Source: Endocalyx cinctus (taxonomy: Eukaryota > Ascomycota > Sordariomycetes > Amphisphaeriales > Apiosporaceae). Taken from it: 64,000 nucleotides of DNA. A program made the position numbers and the translations under genes. Below are positions 48,141-60,231 of this stretch, piece after piece (positions within the stretch are counted from its first letter, which is position 1; each line of letters begins with the position of its first letter). The DNA lies in contig BCKC01000004.1 of assembly GCA_001600455.1 (NCBI GenBank), forward strand, positions 2,778,915-2,842,914. Direction: 5' to 3'. Below the pieces are notes generated by a model. That model was not told the origin of the DNA and made no database searches. It saw only the letters and a program-made list of their open reading frames with translations.

Positions 48141-49551
48141 GATGGACCAGATTTTTTTTTTTTAAAGGACGTGGTTATTATCGGTTCGAGGGAAGTCCTT
48201 TTGTCTGCTAAAGAGACGAATAAAATCTCAGGTTTCAGGTATGTTGGAGGCCATGAGGGTTGGAATGAATGCAGTGAGGACTTTTGGCAATAAACGAACA
48301 ACCCCACGGTAAAGGTAAATGCGATGACGATGGAGGAAAGGAGCTTTGGGGTAAGTACCGAGGTGCTAGGGACTGGGGTCGGAAAATAAACGAGAAAGTG
48401 ACGGCAAAGGGATATAAAACATGTAAAGAATCAGAAATAACAACAATGTTATCTTTTTTTTCTCTCTTTTCTTCTTTTGTTATTGATAATGTTGAATTTT
48501 TCAGTATTTGAAAAGTAAACAGAGTATTGAGAAAGTAAAGTTAAGTTAGGTGAACAATACCGTCGGCATTATTTTTTTGAATTCATGTGTCACTACTATA
48601 TGTAATGAACGGACGGAGTACATAGCTACTAGAAAGTTATAAACCCCATATACTAGGTACGTAGTATGGGGACATGGGCTTATGAGCTTTGGTGTGAGAA
48701 GTACCTCAAAAGATAGCCTTTATCGTGCCGCTTTTAATGAATTTGCATATCGTTATAAACCGTAATAAACCGATACGATAGTAACATATCCGTACCTAAC
48801 CATTTTATCATAACCCGTTTGCCCGTTTCTAAACCGTTTCAACCTAATTTCTATATATATATATACCCCGTACTCCGTACTATATTTCTTACTGACTGAT
48901 AGCTGGAGACTTCCTAGGAAGTCATTGAAGTTGGGATTCTCCTAGTTACAACAAACATAGGATATATGATATGTATCGTTCACCTCCTTTATCTATACCT
49001 GGTATGATATTCTACTATCTGATACCCCTATTTAATACTACCAGCCCTTATCCAATATAAAATATGGATCATACCTAAACTTGATATCTTTAAGAAAAGA
49101 TCTTGAGATTACCACAGTTACTTCAAACAGACAAGGAATAGTCAAAAGAAGCTGAGAGTTTCTTCGTGATTTAAACAACGCCAAAGCGAAAACGTTAGCG
49201 AGTTTCCTATAGAGGGGGAGTATAACTACGGGAATACTATTGATGGCATCTTCAAACATGCAATTTGGTAAGGCTTGCTATTTACAAGGTAAATAAGCTT
49301 CATACCAAGAAAGGGTGAGATAACTAGCTTGGCAAAGCCAATGAGGTCCAAGTTCGCACGGCTAATAGTATATGTGCCACTTGTCTTGTCCCTTTCTCCT
49401 TGACGGGTCACCACTTATCTTGCATAGCAATCCATTCTTTTACCCACTTTCCCATCCAGCCAAGCCCAACAGGCTTGAGCTCACGAAGCGAATGGCTCAC
49501 CGCGAGCGAACCCTCAATAACCATAATGAGGGAATTTGACATACCGTGTCA
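48141..49551. other. intergenic, edge of gene-poor zone
   Basis: No gene is supported. The stretch contains a near-palindrome at about 48647-48674 (CCCCATA...TATGGGG), several AAACCGTTT-like words (48755-48840), a GTACTCCGTACT half-palindrome (48870-48881) and a GACTTC palindrome (48908). Minus frames at 49038-49259 and 49226-49414 could be decayed 3' parts of the reductase relic but show no motif. Confidence 0.45.
48908..48923. repeat. perfect 16-bp palindrome GACTTCCTAGGAAGTC
   Basis: Perfectly self-complementary and a member of the palindrome family also found at 35771, 37545 and 37702. Confidence 0.8.
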
Positions 49552-51000
49552 TTATTGTCTGTTATCTGCGTCAGCGCTCCCCTGAAGAGCCGCTAGCCAG
49601 ACTGCAGGCGGTACTACTTGAAGCGGTGGCTTCCCGGCGGTCAAAGCAGCGTTAGTGATTGCGGGAAGTAATTCGCTCCAAAGTGCGATATGTGGATTTC
49701 GCAGGTTGAAAGCTATTTCTTCATAGGATGATTGTGATGTCCTTGTTGTTGTTGCCAGATCTAACATCGCATCCGCAAGTATTTCGACAGGCACGGAATC
49801 AACGCTATCAAACGAGCCCAGATTCTCGGATATCTTACCCAAGTATAGGAAGCTTAGTATCATGCTAGAAAAAACGTTCTTTGGGGTTCCACAGGCTGGT
49901 ATGATGCACGGGGCCGGCGACCTGACCAACTCTGGTAATATTCGTGAGAACTAGCCCTTCGAGATCACGTACGGCAGCGCCGACTAGTAGCTCGGCGATA
50001 AATTTTACACGGCCATAATCGAAGAGGGAGGCTCTGACAACCCTTCCGAAAACTTCTTCAGCCGGTGGAATTGTTGTCTGTCCACCACAGCGGCAATTGA
50101 TGAGTTAAAGACGAACTTAGAAGGGCGGAATTGGACGTAACGCCAAAGACTCCGGGGACGGTTCGGATGGCAAGAGCCATGGCTGAAGCAACTGCGGTAC
50201 AATACCAGTTTCCGCAACCCTCCACAAGCAGCATAAGTACACTTTGGAAGCGATACGGTCATCTACGCTTTGGAGCAGGGCACCGCCGATGTAAATAGTC
50301 GTTTCTAAGTGAGCAGCACGGTAGCCAAGCAACTCATGGTTCTGCAGTAGAGCTACTAACCGAGAAAAGTGCGCCAAGAAGGACAAGGACAAACTTGCGC
50401 TAACTCGGCCACCACTAATAGAACAAGCATCGTATCATCCACCGGAGTCTACTTACGGGTATCCACTACATCATGAGCCGTGGAGATAACCATCGCTACT
50501 GGAGCAATGACAACGTTGCCATACGGGATAGCATCGACGACTGGTTGGGCAAGAACAGTATCCGGGCATGGGTAGGATCAGCACCGGTACTACTATAAAG
50601 TCCGGACATGGCGCGCATGGAATTATGGCAGCTTTACTGTCATCGTCTTGCCATTCTTCAAGCTACCCTCAACAGTGACAGCCCCATTAGGACTTTTGAC
50701 GGCTTTTGGAGTTAAGAACCTGGGCACATGTATCATGTGTCCAAACGATGGGCTTTAGCAATCCTATGGTTCCAGACGTATGACTACACGATCGAAGTTA
50801 GTTATGTCTAACGCTGGCAATATGGAATACTTATATAACGAAAAAGGGGCTACGTCGTAAGCCTTGGAAAGTCTTTCCTAGCATAGAGGACGGGTATATC
50901 TCGATAAGAAGTTCATCAACCGATGGAACGGCAAGGTAACGCAGTGGCTTAGCGACGTCGATGATGAGATGACATGTAAGCGGTGTCGGATCTGACGTTG
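49552..51000 (-). pseudogene. relic of an NRPS-like adenylate-forming reductase (A-T-R)
   Basis: Fragments in changing minus-strand frames fall in the order of an adenylation-thiolation-reductase enzyme. From 5' to 3': VPSVDELL (about 50906-50945), the adenylation core motif A3 as TSGTIGLLKPIVWTH (about 50737-50781, normally TSGTTGLPKPI), pieces of an NAD-binding reductase fold (about 50400-50100), NITRVGQVAGPV (about 49906-49941), then VPVEILADAMLDLA and NPHIALWSELLPAI in the frame 49929-49552. Such enzymes activate and reduce carboxylic acids. Stops and frame changes separate every fragment. The spacing from A3 to the reductase (about 0.4 kb against well over 1 kb expected) implies an internal deletion. 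The gene is clearly dead, and its former substrate is unknown. Confidence 0.72.
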
Positions 51001-54000
51001 TGAGGGTCCGGTAGTGAAGGTGGTCAAATAAGGACTAATGTGCAGGAGGACTGTTTCTAGGCGACGCCACAAAAATCTTAGGAATGTGTGTATTAACGTT
51101 GATTGATAATCTGAACCAGTTAAACGACAGAGCACACCTAAAGAGGAAATAAGGAGTTCTTATTATACATTTAGTACCGGATAAGGAGATGAAAGGTTCT
51201 TGACTACATATACAGTCTACCGACTACATAAAGCCTTATAGGACCTACTTAACGGGTGTTTTATGTTGGCTTGTTGGTTGAGTAAATGCACAATGATTTT
51301 AAGCTCGAATATGGTATTATTTTCTATCTTCAAAATAGACATAAAGTCAAAGGGGTAATGTTAACAAGAATGAGTATAGAACCTCAAGCAGGTGTTCAAT
51401 AATGTCATCTACGCAAACGAGGAGTCAGAAGTACGACTAGGCAGCTAGGTAAGTTATCTTTGGGAACGATCTACCACGATTTTCCATTATCCAACCGTTC
51501 TAATAAACCGTTATGGCTAAGAAGAACCGTTTCCTCTAATATATCACCTCAAGTCGTAGAAGACGGTGGCGGAAGATATACTTGAGCCGGGTGAACTCAC
51601 AAAAGCAGCAAGTACGCTAAGCCGGATTAGACATGTTCTTTCAAAGAGGTACTTAAGCAAAACGCACGCAAGGAACAAGTAACAGTATTCCCTCATTTTA
51701 CCGAATTCAGGCCATCCAGCCGAGGAACGCTTGGGAATAATTATGACTAGACCTGAAAAGCCACAAGCCAAAACACTCGGATAGTCCAATTATGTCAACG
51801 TATTCGAAGAGCTAAAAGCTAAAGGTTCATTAGGGACTTTCCCAAGCAGCCAAGAGGGCTCTGCGGGGCTAAATTAGCACTGACAACGCTAGCTAAGTCA
51901 ATATCCTGGGGCACATCTCGGTTACTTCTGGAGCTGCTGAAGAACCAACTACCTGTACCTAGTAGCTAGCTGCCTAGGTACCTACCTAACCTGTATATAC
52001 ACTACTACACTACGCGTAAATAGGCTGGTAGGCTGGGCATTCGCGGGTGGACGGAAGATAACTTTATTCATATCTTCTGTCATCGTTTCTTCTTTTTTTT
52101 TCCCTACTCATATATATATATACTACGTACGCTTTCGGCTCAAGCTGAAGCAAAAGTAGTAATGTTTAATTTTAACTGTCATGATGAATTTTAGTCTGGA
52201 AATGTTCTGATCACTTGATCGTCTCAAATTTTAAATTGGAGACTTTCATGTTTTTTCTTCCTTTTCTTATCCTCATCAAAGTAGTCGACAAGGAACGAGT
52301 ATGAGGACAACAACATACCCTCCCTAACTTCCCCTAACGACTGCGGTATTTTTTTTTCTTTCTTTTTTTTTATTCACATGCATCCTCGCCCAGCGCATTC
52401 ATTTCGTTCGGAGGATCTACATTACCGATATTCCTGATAAACATACTGTAAACTACTACTGCTACGCATATAATTCTCCCGAGGTGTGCCTGAATATTTA
52501 GAAATCCCTTTTCTAGAACTATCTCCAAATTTCTTAAAATCAATAAAATTTCTTACTTACATGCCAAAGCGCCGCGTGATTCAGGGGTATCGGCAATTTT
52601 ACCCCTTATATAGTGAAGAAATACAAAGCCAGTCAGATTTAAACTACGTCAGCACCCTGAATAAGCACAGAAACTCTGAGTGATAAGTACGGTCCTATTA
52701 GCACGTATGCGCCAAGATCGTTGTCGTCCATCAGCCAAGCCTGGAAAGAAAGAAAAAACACCTCTCAGATAGGAGATGGGCTTATTACTTCCATCCCTAT
52801 CCTCGAGCCTCGGGCTCTTCTTTGCGACGTAATCTGCTCATCTTGATAGGACCGAAGAAAAAGAGGGGGATGGCGTATTTTCAAGCCACCGCTGATGGAA
52901 GAGGTTGTGCCCGACCGCCGCCGTCTTCCTTCAACTTGGTGTCCAAATTCAACCTTGGAGAATTTCGTCGATCAAAAAACGTTATATTGATCTCACGGGC
53001 GCGGGGCGGCGGTGAATAGATCTCTATTTCCCAATATGCCTCTCCTACATTCATCCTCGCATACCGATTCGTATTATATGAAAGCGTATACAAGGTATAC
53101 AAGGTAAGCAACGCTGTAGTTCTAATAGTCACACGACGTCAAAAGCTTATCTACACAAGCCTCAAGTCATAAATAATTACGTACGTATAAATTATCGAAA
53201 ACGGTAGCATGTAAGCATCGGTATGGGCGTAATCATTTTATGGGTTTTCCTTATCTAGTCATTTCATACGTACAACGCCATGAGAACATTCGGGGAGAGC
53301 CGGCGTTTGGTTGAGTTACATAAGCTTAATTTCGGCGGGTACCTAGGTACTGTACACAGTAACACCTGTAACAAAGAGGACTGAATAAGCAATTAATAGA
53401 TCAACTTATATACCAGATGATAAGAGTTCACGATTACGAAACGTGGGAAGACAGAGCCTCTTCCGTAATACGATCCACCTATCGCAAAAACCGCCTCATA
53501 CGGGCCGACTTTTTTCTTCTTCTCCAGGACGGTTTCACAGCGTAGCACACTACTGCGCTCTGGATGCTAATTTTACGTGCCCCGATATTTGGAGTCGGGG
53601 ACGTTACGTAGAGGAGACAAGACAAGACGGAGCGGCGAGAAGTGGGGCGTGAAGCTATTTATCGGCGATATGCCGAATAAGAAGCCGCGAAGCGAATTAT
53701 TGGCATGAGTATTGATTTTGTGGAAGTATCAAGATGCCTTTCCAGCGATGTGGCCGATGCCTTCTTCTGATGAAATGTATCTTCTAGGAGATTCCTGCTC
53801 CCGCTGGCCTGTGCTGCTGCCAGGTTATTATTATATTGTGTATTACACTGTACGAGTTCTTTCGGTTGCAGCTCTTTTTTTTTTTTTTTTCAGCCCCACC
53901 AGTAAAAAAAGAAAGAAAGAAAGAAATGCCTAGCTTTGCCAGGTACGTAGTAGGTTAGGCTGTTATTATGTACTACCACTACACCATCTAATTTCCAATC

Positions 54001-54106
54001 TTCGCAACGCCATTGTCTATAACACGGGATATTCGGCAAAATTTAACTACAACTACCACCATCATTCTTTTACAAACCTGTCTATTTTACACGACATAAA
54101 TACAAC
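51001..54106. other. 3.1-kb gene-poor region
   Basis: No gene is supported. The left part may hold unrecognisable 5' remains of the reductase relic; the minus frame 51544-51789 has no motif. It also contains TACCTAGGTACC-type words at 51955-51985 and 53338-53352, T-runs at about 52090, 52350 and 53875-53890, and a GAAA tract at about 53907-53925. Plus frames at 52486, 52822 and 53443 are short and without motif. Confidence 0.5.
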
Positions 54107-54890
54107 ATGAGCGGGGAAGAGGGTGTCGACTCGCAAGATCCCACGGCGAGCTCCGCGGGGGAATTACCGCCGGACGTGAGACGAGTATCAGAGAAGGCTC
54201 GGAGCCTATGCGATGGCCTCAATGCTGTCGTACTAAACCTGAAGGCTCGGCAAGAAGAATCCGCTGTAAGTTGTTATATCTTTTTTTTTTATTTACTTGT
54301 AATATTTATTTCCTCATTTAATTCCGATGTATTCTTTTACGTCTTTGTTATTACTTGCTGACTGGGAAACAAAAAGCACATCCACGAATTACTGATCACG
54401 CGGGCAGAGCGTGCCGCTCAGCGAATTATTCATTTAGAGGCCCTAGTGGCAGAGCTGTAAGTTCTGGGATGGATTCTTACTTGTCATTTTCTACCCTTTT
54501 CTTTTATTATTATTTCTTTCTTTCCTTCTTTTTTACTAAAATCTTATCTTATTATCCCTGCTGACTCGTGTCACTGGGTTTTGGTAAATTAATATGGTAA
54601 AAAATAATAATAGACAACGAGAACGTACTCAGAGTGAATTGGAATTACTCAACCTGCAAATCCAACTTAAAGCAATCGAAGTTCAATGTATGAGTTACGT
54701 GCCAAAGGATGCCGACCCCGAGCTTCGCGAGAGCATCGCTGCGTGGAAGTCGGAATGGTCAGCGCTGAAGCGCAAGCAGGCAAGGAAAAAAGGTGGCGCC
54801 GGTCGTTACATTCCGGGGTCCCCAAGTTCTTCTTCTCCTCCTCCTACGCCCGCCGCTTCTAGGAGAGTGGAAGCCCCTCCCCCGGACTGA
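54107..54890 (+). CDS. small coiled-coil protein, unknown function
   Basis: Three exons (54107-54265, 54377-54456, 54614-54890) sum to 171 residues. The joins are in frame with good GTAAGT donors and AG acceptors. The middle is a predicted coiled coil (ARSLCDGLNAVVLNLKARQEESA, ELLITRAERAAQRIIHLEALVAEL, QSELELLNLQIQLKAIEVQ). The C-terminus is basic (ALKRKQARKKGG) and then Ser/Pro-rich. I do not recognise the family. Conserved exon logic and codon quality support a real gene. It is isolated in the gene-poor zone, so lineage-specific origin is possible. Confidence 0.68.
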
Positions 54891-56505
54891 GAAGGCACCC
54901 CCTCCCCCAGTCTTTGCATACTAAATTTGGAATTGTGGTGCAATCTCGCGACTACAATCGACGATCAGAATTAGAATAACATGTTTTTTTATGGTTTCAT
55001 TTAGTTTTTTTTTTTGGCTTTTTTTTTATGTGCCTAATACGGCGTATCCGACATACCTTAGATAAGATACCCTTTAGAGGAAAGAGAGCGAGAGAACAAA
55101 AGAGTGAGCGAAGAGAGCGGTTAGGCAGACGGACAGACACTTTACAATGCAGTACTCATGTAAATAGCGTTAATAGGCCAACCATGCCTGATCATCGGGC
55201 CACGGAGCATGTTGTATTTTGAAAAGTCTCTTTACCCAGTAAAGCGGAAATGTACTTTATCAAATCATTCAAAGCCTTGGCAGAAATTTCTACAGAAAAT
55301 ATATGTAAAGTTTTCTGGATCTGGTATGCAGTCAGAATGCTCTCGAACCATGCTATTACGTTACATTTTCACATCATACCTAGAACTGCATGGCTTAATT
55401 TTTTTTTTTTTTTTTATGAGCCAAACCAGAGTCGGGCGACGAGCGGCGGGAAACAAAGGCCGAAGGCATCGAATGATGGTACGCGATATACCGTTTAGGT
55501 AGGGCCTATCAAACTGTGTAAGACGGGTATAAAGGCAAGGGATCAGAGTATCGTGTGGTGTAGTGTATGAAAAAGGAGGGGGGTAACGAAGAGGCCTTGT
55601 CTAGGCATCGTCATCACGCGTAAGCATCCCAGGCCCGTGGTCCAAGAAAAATTATAATAAACTATCTACTAAGTACGCCAGATTTTGTAGATTGAGTATT
55701 GCCGATCAGATCATGGGAAAAGCAGGCTACACTAGAAGGAAGATCGGGTATGTACTTATATACGAAGTGCCTATGTAAGGGAAGTGTGGATGGATGAGGT
55801 GACAGGGAAGGATTATGAAGTGGTACACTACGGAAAAGTTGGCTGACTTTTATATATCGACATACTTCTGCTGTATATATCCTTGCGGTAGACTCTTCGG
55901 TAGATCCGGCACTTGGAGAAGCTTGAGGGGAGAGTTTGGAGATAGATACATAACTTACAACAAAAACAAGACGCTTTAGTTAGGTAGTATACCGATATAT
56001 ATATTTGAACATCCATTATATCCATCCTCCTGTATGTATACTTAAGTAGGTATCATACATAAATCTATATTTATTTATATTTAACTTTAGTTTTAGTTTT
56101 ATACTGGTTTCGCCGTTTCCCCTCACAACGCTACTTGGTAGATAGACAGACCGTTACAAGTAATCATCTAACGGCCTAAGTTTAATTATTTGGGGAAGAA
56201 GAATAAGGCAAATAGGGCAGATAAACTGTAGCAAGGAATAAGTGACCTAAACTATAGGCTACATCGTAGTATAAAGCCTTTTCGGAAAACCTTTAATTGT
56301 AAACTTTGGATTTAATCCCAACTTAACGGTCCGACGGTTGTATTATGGACGTACGTAAATGACAGCCCTGTCAGCATCTATCTACGGTATCACGATCACT
56401 AAACTCAATTGAATCTTCAACTACCTAATATGGTAAAATACCTAAGCATTTTCAGCGTGAAGCTACCTTAAATTTACCGTATTTTATTCTGAAAATGACG
56501 TCATC

Positions 56506-56513
56506 ATGTCTTC
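56506..56513. promoter_or_regulatory. CRE/ATF-type palindrome TGACGTCA
   Basis: The exact 8-bp bZIP (ATF/CREB) consensus TGACGTCA lies 695 bp upstream of the transporter ATG. A half site (TGACGTC) occurs again near 56681. It is a candidate stress- or nutrient-response element only. Confidence 0.3.
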
Positions 56514-57108
56514 AATTCGAGAGCTTCTTCACTTTCCGTTTCACAAGTTGGAGGGTACCCTTGAACCAATCACATATTTAATGTGACTATCGTAAAGACC
56601 TACATATTAATACCTTCCCTATGGATCCTTGCCTGTCCATCCACCCATCAATCACACGCGAGGAAGAACTCATTCAAACATGACGTCGCTCATAATCCTT
56701 CGTCTAGATTCGAGGCATGATCAACTGTGTAACAAAGCTCGTGGAAAGCCTCGCCAGCGCAGATCCGCATGCCGCCATGCCTGAAATCCCAGCGTTATAC
56801 TACAGTAGAGTTATGTAGCGTACCGTTGGAACTGTTACCGCGTATATCCAGTAGGCATCGCACCAGAATAGGTACTCGGTTCTTTCGTACTGTGTCAGTT
56901 TTTCATCCATGAGTCTTCGTATGCAGGTCATGGCGAAATACGATGCTGTCTTCTCGACAATAGAAATACCCTTTCTCGTCCCCCTCAATGTCACCCTTAA
57001 TCTTCTTTTCTCTCCGTAGCTGCATTTCTTCTTTCTTGATATAACAGGTTTGGTTGTATTTTGTCCTATACTCCCAACCCGGACATAATTCGTACGTGAG
57101 CTCTATCA

Positions 57109-57114
57109 TATAAA
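57109..57114 (+). promoter_or_regulatory. TATA-box candidate of the MFS gene
   Basis: TATAAA at 94-99 bp upstream of the ATG at 57208, a spacing common in fungal regulated genes. No other TATAAA is closer. Confidence 0.4.
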
Positions 57115-57207
57115 GCAGTCCTCCATATATCACCCTCGAGTAAGAGTCAATTGGGGACGGGGATTACGTTGTCAGCTTGATTTCGAGGTGTCTCGACAAG
57201 ATTAGCC

Positions 57208-59511
57208 ATGTCTTCGTCCAACGACCCTACTCCTCCCGAGGAGAAGGTTCATCAAAGCGAGGATGGCGTCGAGAAGAAGGTTCTGAAAAACGAATCGAAC
57301 TCGGACGTCTCCCACGAGTATGAAAACAAAAAGAGCGGTACCAACCTGAGCGATGCCGACAAGCAGCGTCTCGAAGCTTCCGCCAGGCTGGCCCATCCCC
57401 TCGCCGGCTTCACCCCGGACGAGCTCTCGAAGAAAGGTGTCGAATTCTGCGACAAGCACGGCATCACGGGCGAGGACGACATTCGCGCTTTCAAGCTCGG
57501 CGCTATGATCGCCGGAAACATGAACAAGTTCGACACGATCGACGGCCTCACCGAACGCGAGAAGCAAGTTCTCGACGAAGAGCTCACGCACAAATGGCAG
57601 AACCCAAGGATGTTATATGCCGTCATTGTCATTTGTTCGCTCTGCGCTGCTGTGCAGGGTATGGATGAGACCGTCGTCAACGGTGCCCAACTTTTCTACA
57701 AACAATCGTTCGGAATTGACTCCGGTTCCCAGAAAGGTGAGTTCCTATCATCCCAATTGACGAAGAGGTTTTGAAACTGACCTATATAAACCACAATAGA
57801 CGCATGGCTCTTGGGAATCACCAATGGTAAGTTCACCTTGACAATGTTTACATCTTCCTCATCAATTTACTAATGGCCTCTTAGCTGCTCCCTATATCGG
57901 TTCTGCATTCCTTGGCTGCTGGCTCACCGAACCCATGAACAAGAGGTTCGGTCGTCGTGGAACTGTCTTCATTTCTTGCGCCGTTTCTACCCTCACTTGC
58001 TTTTGGCAAGCCTTTACCAACACCTGGTGGCATATGTTCATCGCCCGCTTCTTCCTCGGTCTCGGCATTGGTCCCAAGTCAGCTACTACACGTATGTTCA
58101 ATTCCCCAAATAAGTCAGAAACAGCAACTAATAGCTTCATTCTCTAGCTGTCTTCGCCGCCGAATGTTCTCCGCCCAAGCTGAGAGGTGCTCTGGTCATG
58201 CAGTGGCAGATGTGGACTGCCTTCGGTATTTTCCTTGGATACGTCGCAGATATCGCCTTCTACTTTGTTCCGGACAGTTCGGGTATCCAGGGTCTGAACT
58301 GGCGTCTGATGATGGGTTCTGCACTAATCCCGGCTGTCATAGTCTGCATGCTTGTTGGGTTTACGCCAGAGGTTTGTGTCACGGTTTATTTGACGCGCCC
58401 TTGAGCTGTATGAATGCTAACAGAAGACAGTCACCTCGTTGGTATTTAACCAAGGACAGACACCACGATGCTTACAAGTCCATTCAACGACTTCGTTTCG
58501 AGAAGGTCCAGGCTGCTCGTGATCTGTTCTACATGGATACCCTCCTCCAAGTTGAAAAGGAGTCGATGAACATCGGGCACAGCAAACTTAAGGAAATTGT
58601 TACGGTCCGCCGAAACCGAAACGCCGCTCTCGCCTCGGAAATTGTCATGTTTATGCAGCAATTCTGCGGTGTCAACGCTATCGCCTATTACTCGACCGAA
58701 ATTTTCGTCGACGCCAACTTTGGTGAGGTTCCGGCCTTGGCTGCGTCCCTTGGTTTCGGTGTCATCAACTTCCTCTTTGCCATACCCGCATTCTACACTA
58801 TTGATACCTTCGGTCGAAGAAACCTTCTGCTTACTACCTTCCCGGTAAGTGCTATCAAATGCATTCGTGATGGATATTATAGCTAACAATTATCCAGCTT
58901 ATGTCACTGTTCCTATTCTACACCGGTTTCAGCTTTTTCATACCTGGAGAGACAGCTCGTATCGCCAACGTTGCCCTTGGTATCTACTTATTCGGCGTTG
59001 TTTATTCACCAGGAGAAGGGGTAAGTACATTCATGAGTAAATCATAATATGAAGTGGACCATACTGACGATCGCTTTAGCCGGTACCGTTCACATACAGC
59101 GCAGAAGCATACCCTCTGTACATTCGTTCGATCGGTATGTCGCTGGCCACGGCCACTACATGGTTCTTCAACGCCGTAGTATCGGTGACTTGGCCGTCGC
59201 TCGTACAGGCATGGTCCCCAGCGGGTGCCTTCTCCTGGTACGCCGCGTGGAACATCGCCGGTTGGGTTCTCGTGCTGCTTTTCTTGCCCGAGACCAAGGA
59301 GAAGACTCTCGAGGAACTCGACGCCGTGTTCGACGTACCTCTGCACAAGATTATGAAGTACGGTGTCGCCCAGGCCGGCTACTTCTGGGGACACTACATC
59401 CTCCGGAGGAATATGACCCCGCCAAAGGTACCTACCTCGGCCGAAAACATCGAGTACGCTCGCGAGACGTTTTCGAGCGAGAAGGAGCACGATGGCACGA
59501 AGCGTGTCTGA
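57208..59511 (+). CDS. MFS sugar/polyol transporter with long N-terminal extension
   Basis: Seven exons (57208-57736, 57800-57826, 57885-58091, 58148-58371, 58431-58844, 58898-59020, 59080-59511) sum to 651 residues, all joins in frame. It is a sugar-porter family permease in the plasma membrane. Signatures include NKRFGRRG (loop 2-3), RFFLGLGIGPKSATTPVFAAECSP with an AECSPPKLRG motif, PESPRW, QFCGVNAIAYYS, DTFGRRN and PETKEKTLEELD. About 140 hydrophilic residues precede the first membrane segment (MLYAVIVICSLCAAVQGMDE). They include KHGITGEDDIRAFKLGAMIAGN and LTEREKQVLDEELTHKW, a conserved extension seen in one fungal inositol/sugar-transporter-like clade. Exon 2 is a 27-nt micro-exon. The substrate cannot be told, though the clade suggests a hexose or polyol. 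Confidence 0.92.
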
Positions 59512-60231
59512 TTTCTTTTCTTTACCCCGCTTCATTTCAGCGGTGCTTAATAAAATAGATCTCTTATGAGCTCTCATAATCTACGGGGCAGTTCCCCGAC
59601 GATATGGTGGAAACACTGAGAGTATTCTCTAGTTGATCTACTCACGAATTTTTTTACTCGTGATTTCATATATTTTTTCATCTATATTTTATATTACGAT
59701 ACGAATACTCTCGTTTACTTGGATACCCAGTTGGATATGGATAGTGTTGACTCTGATAAGGGGGTGCGCTGTGCCAGATGTGTTGAATAGTTCAATGAAT
59801 ACTATTGAGAAATTTAACAATTAAAGTAAAAAGACCACAATTCTGATTTCTCCCGTGATTATCTACCAAGCACTTTTGACCTCCTCAAAACCATTAAGAG
59901 ATTCATTAGAAGTGATAGTATCATAATCATTCATGTTGTACTCAAACAAATACACGCCTGCTGACTCGAGTTCCGAAGACAAAACATACTTATATAGCAG
60001 TGAATTTTACCATCCCATATCAAATTAGAACCCTGGGCCTTAACCTCAACCAGATTCAACTTTTCTGTAAGCTAAGAGTTGATAAAATGATATACCAACA
60101 ATACAGTACTGTTTCTCCCTTTTTTTTTTTTTTTTTTTGAATTCAATTTTCAACCGCTTCTGATGAAACCATTTCCATAATTTTCAAATAAAAACATGGC
60201 CCAGCCACTCCCTCACTCAACCGAAAATGAA
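59512..60231. other. convergent 3' intergenic region
   Basis: No gene is seen. It is AT-rich, with a T-run of about 18 at 60120-60138. 3' ends of the transporter (+) and the DUF7514-type gene (-). Confidence 0.5.

Larger units (their letters stand above)
54891..57207. other. 2.3-kb intergenic region upstream of the MFS gene
   Basis: No gene is supported. Poly-T runs lie near 54985, 55005-55028 and 55400-55415. Overlapping plus frames at 55028-55502 and minus frames at 55828-56025 and 56800-57133 have no motif. The last 700 bp probably form the transporter promoter (CRE-like and TATA-like sites listed separately). Confidence 0.5.

Noticed and set aside
48647..48674. Near-palindrome CCCCATA...TATGGGG as a terminator or element end
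   Set aside because: One-base asymmetry and no second copy or target duplication; kept only as a note.
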